A stretch of 15,541 nt of DNA from CAZTJA01 sp964613745 (lineage in GTDB: Bacteria > Desulfobacterota > Desulfomonilia > Desulfomonilales > Desulfomonilaceae): positions 1-15,541 of the forward strand of contig CAZTJA010000072.1 in NCBI GenBank assembly GCA_964613745.1, read 5' to 3'. How positions within the stretch are numbered: the stretch's first letter is position 1; the number at the start of each line of letters is the position of its first letter. Shown piece after piece: positions 14,476-15,541 of the stretch. The notes beneath the pieces are model-generated. The model did not search any database. It had not been told where the DNA came from and was given only the letters and a program-made list of their open reading frames with translations. Both the position numbers and the translations under genes were made by a program.

Positions 14476-15541
14476 ATGAAAATCAAGTTGGCCAAAACAG
14501 CCGGTTTTTGCATGGGCGTCCGACGTGCGGTTGACATGGTGCTCGATCTACAGAGGTCCAAGCCTGCATTGCCCATAGTTACTTACGGTCCTTTGATTCA
14601 CAATCCTCAAACATTGGAACTCCTCAGATCACGCGGAATTGAAAAGGTTGAATCACTTGATCAAATCTCCGAAGGTACCGTAGTGATCCGGGCACATGGG
14701 ATATCTCCTCAGGAGAGGGAGATTTTGAGAGACAAAGGGGTCACCATTGTTGATGCCACATGCCCCAGAGTGTCCCGTGTTCAAGCGGTAATCCGTAAAC
14801 ATGCCGGAAAGGGAGCTTTCTGCGTCATAGTTGGAGATGAGGACCACCCTGAAGTGAAGGGCCTCATGGGATTTGCCTCTGCGGGCGGAATTGTAATCCC
14901 CGAAATCAACCAAAAGGCTTTGTCCGAAATTCCAGAAGATCGCGAAATCTGTGTAGTTGCTCAAACTACTCAAGAACCGGACACGTTCAACCGGGTAGTG
15001 GAGGCACTTTCCAAGCCGGGAATCAAGCTGCATGTATACAATACCATCTGCGATTCGACGAGACGTCGCCAAGATGAAGTTAGTGCTCTTGCCCAAGCGG
15101 TGGACGTTGTTCTGGTGGTTGGGGGTAAAGGGTCCGGAAACACTCAGCGTCTTGTCAAAGTTGCCGAAGCTCAGGGAGTTCCTGCATTCCATGTCGAAAC
15201 CGATGAAGAAGTTGATTCAGCCGTTTTTGCCGATGTCGGGACCATAGGAGTTACTGCCGGCGCAAGTACGCCGAACTGGCAGATACGAAGGGTGACTGAA
15301 AAACTTAAACGCATCGGCATAAGCAGAAGTTTTGGGCCACTCAGAAGAATTCGGCGACTTGTGGATGTCTTCGTGATGACTTACGGCTGGGCGGCTCTGG
15401 CCGGAGGAGGATTGACTGCGGCGTGCATGATCCTGCAGAAGACCCCACCGACCCTTTTTCCGGTTCTCGTGACCATGCTGTTTGTTTTTTCCATGCACCT
15501 CCTCAATAGAATTCAGGAAAGGGCAGGCGCGGTCAGATTCA
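14476..15541 (+). CDS. ispH: 4-hydroxy-3-methylbut-2-enyl diphosphate reductase IspH with C-terminal membrane domain (3' end outside window)
   Basis: The last enzyme of the MEP isoprenoid pathway, making IPP and DMAPP from HMBPP with a 4Fe-4S cluster. Cluster ligands Cys12 (GFCMGVRRAV), Cys96 (DATCPRV) and Cys192 (NTICDST) are all present. Substrate-binding residues are also present: His42 (PLIHN), His74 (IRAHG), His124 and Glu126 (DHPEVKG), Ser220 and Asn222 (GSGNTQ), and Ser264 (AGASTP). The catalytic protein should end near residue 280, yet the frame continues for at least 70 more codons. This extension contains two hydrophobic segments (about 297-320 and 325-343) and FSMHLLNRIQER. It may be the start of a UbiA-like prenyltransferase domain, but this is uncertain. 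ATG 14476 lies 2 bp after the preceding stop; an in-frame TTG at 14470 would overlap it. Confidence 0.95.
   Translation, partial: MKIKLAKTAGFCMGVRRAVDMVLDLQRSKPALPIVTYGPLIHNPQTLELLRSRGIEKVESLDQISEGTVVIRAHGISPQEREILRDKGVTIVDATCPRVSRVQAVIRKHAGKGAFCVIVGDEDHPEVKGLMGFASAGGIVIPEINQKALSEIPEDREICVVAQTTQEPDTFNRVVEALSKPGIKLHVYNTICDSTRRRQDEVSALAQAVDVVLVVGGKGSGNTQRLVKVAEAQGVPAFHVETDEEVDSAVFADVGTIGVTAGASTPNWQIRRVTEKLKRIGISRSFGPLRRIRRLVDVFVMTYGWAALAGGGLTAACMILQKTPPTLFPVLVTMLFVFSMHLLNRIQERAGAVRF

Overview
The window looks like chromosomal DNA of a Gram-negative bacterium. It encodes a TolC-type outer-membrane protein with a HlyD-type adaptor, a secreted beta-carbonic anhydrase, FtsH, and IspH of the non-mevalonate isoprenoid route. 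Base composition is moderate, somewhat below 50% GC by eye. TTG and GTG starts are common. An AcuA-type acetyltransferase outside Bacillus and an IspH carrying a membrane tail suggest an anaerobic Desulfobacterota (deltaproteobacterial) type of organism, but that placement is inference. I saw no tRNA, rRNA, CRISPR array, insertion sequence or phage gene.

Layout. (1) 1-656, minus strand: 5' part of a DegT/DnrJ-family sugar aminotransferase, closest from memory to GDP-perosamine synthase. It is divergent, across a 374-bp gap containing a perfect 9+9 bp palindrome, from (2) 1031-2920, plus: a large multi-membrane-span protein that looks like a GT-C type glycosyltransferase. Together these suggest the edge of a surface-polysaccharide locus. 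(3) 3057-5359, plus: a MoxR AAA+ ATPase and a DUF58 protein overlapping by 4 bp. (4) 5368-6102, minus: a secreted beta-carbonic anhydrase, converging on the DUF58 gene with a hairpin between them. (5) 6279-7507, minus: two acetyltransferase genes, a GNAT followed by an AcuA homologue, coupled by a TTGA start/stop overlap. They probably make enzymes that acetylate proteins such as acyl-CoA synthetases. (6) A 401-bp divergent gap with a near-consensus sigma-70 promoter (TTGACT-17-TATACT) and a leader hairpin, driving (7) 7909-10366, plus: TolC-like channel and HlyD-like adaptor. These are followed after 247 bp by a family-2 glycosyltransferase (10614-11810). No inner-membrane pump is present, so the three genes may form an envelope or polysaccharide export unit. 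(8) 11901-13790: FtsH protease, ending in a hairpin that includes its stop codon. (9) 13847-15541: a MobA/MocA-like nucleotidyltransferase, then ispH 2 bp later. The IspH protein continues past its normal C-terminus into a hydrophobic domain cut by the window end.

The strongest candidates for something unusual are the IspH membrane-domain fusion, the TolC-HlyD-GT2 cluster without a transporter, and the coupled GNAT-AcuA pair.
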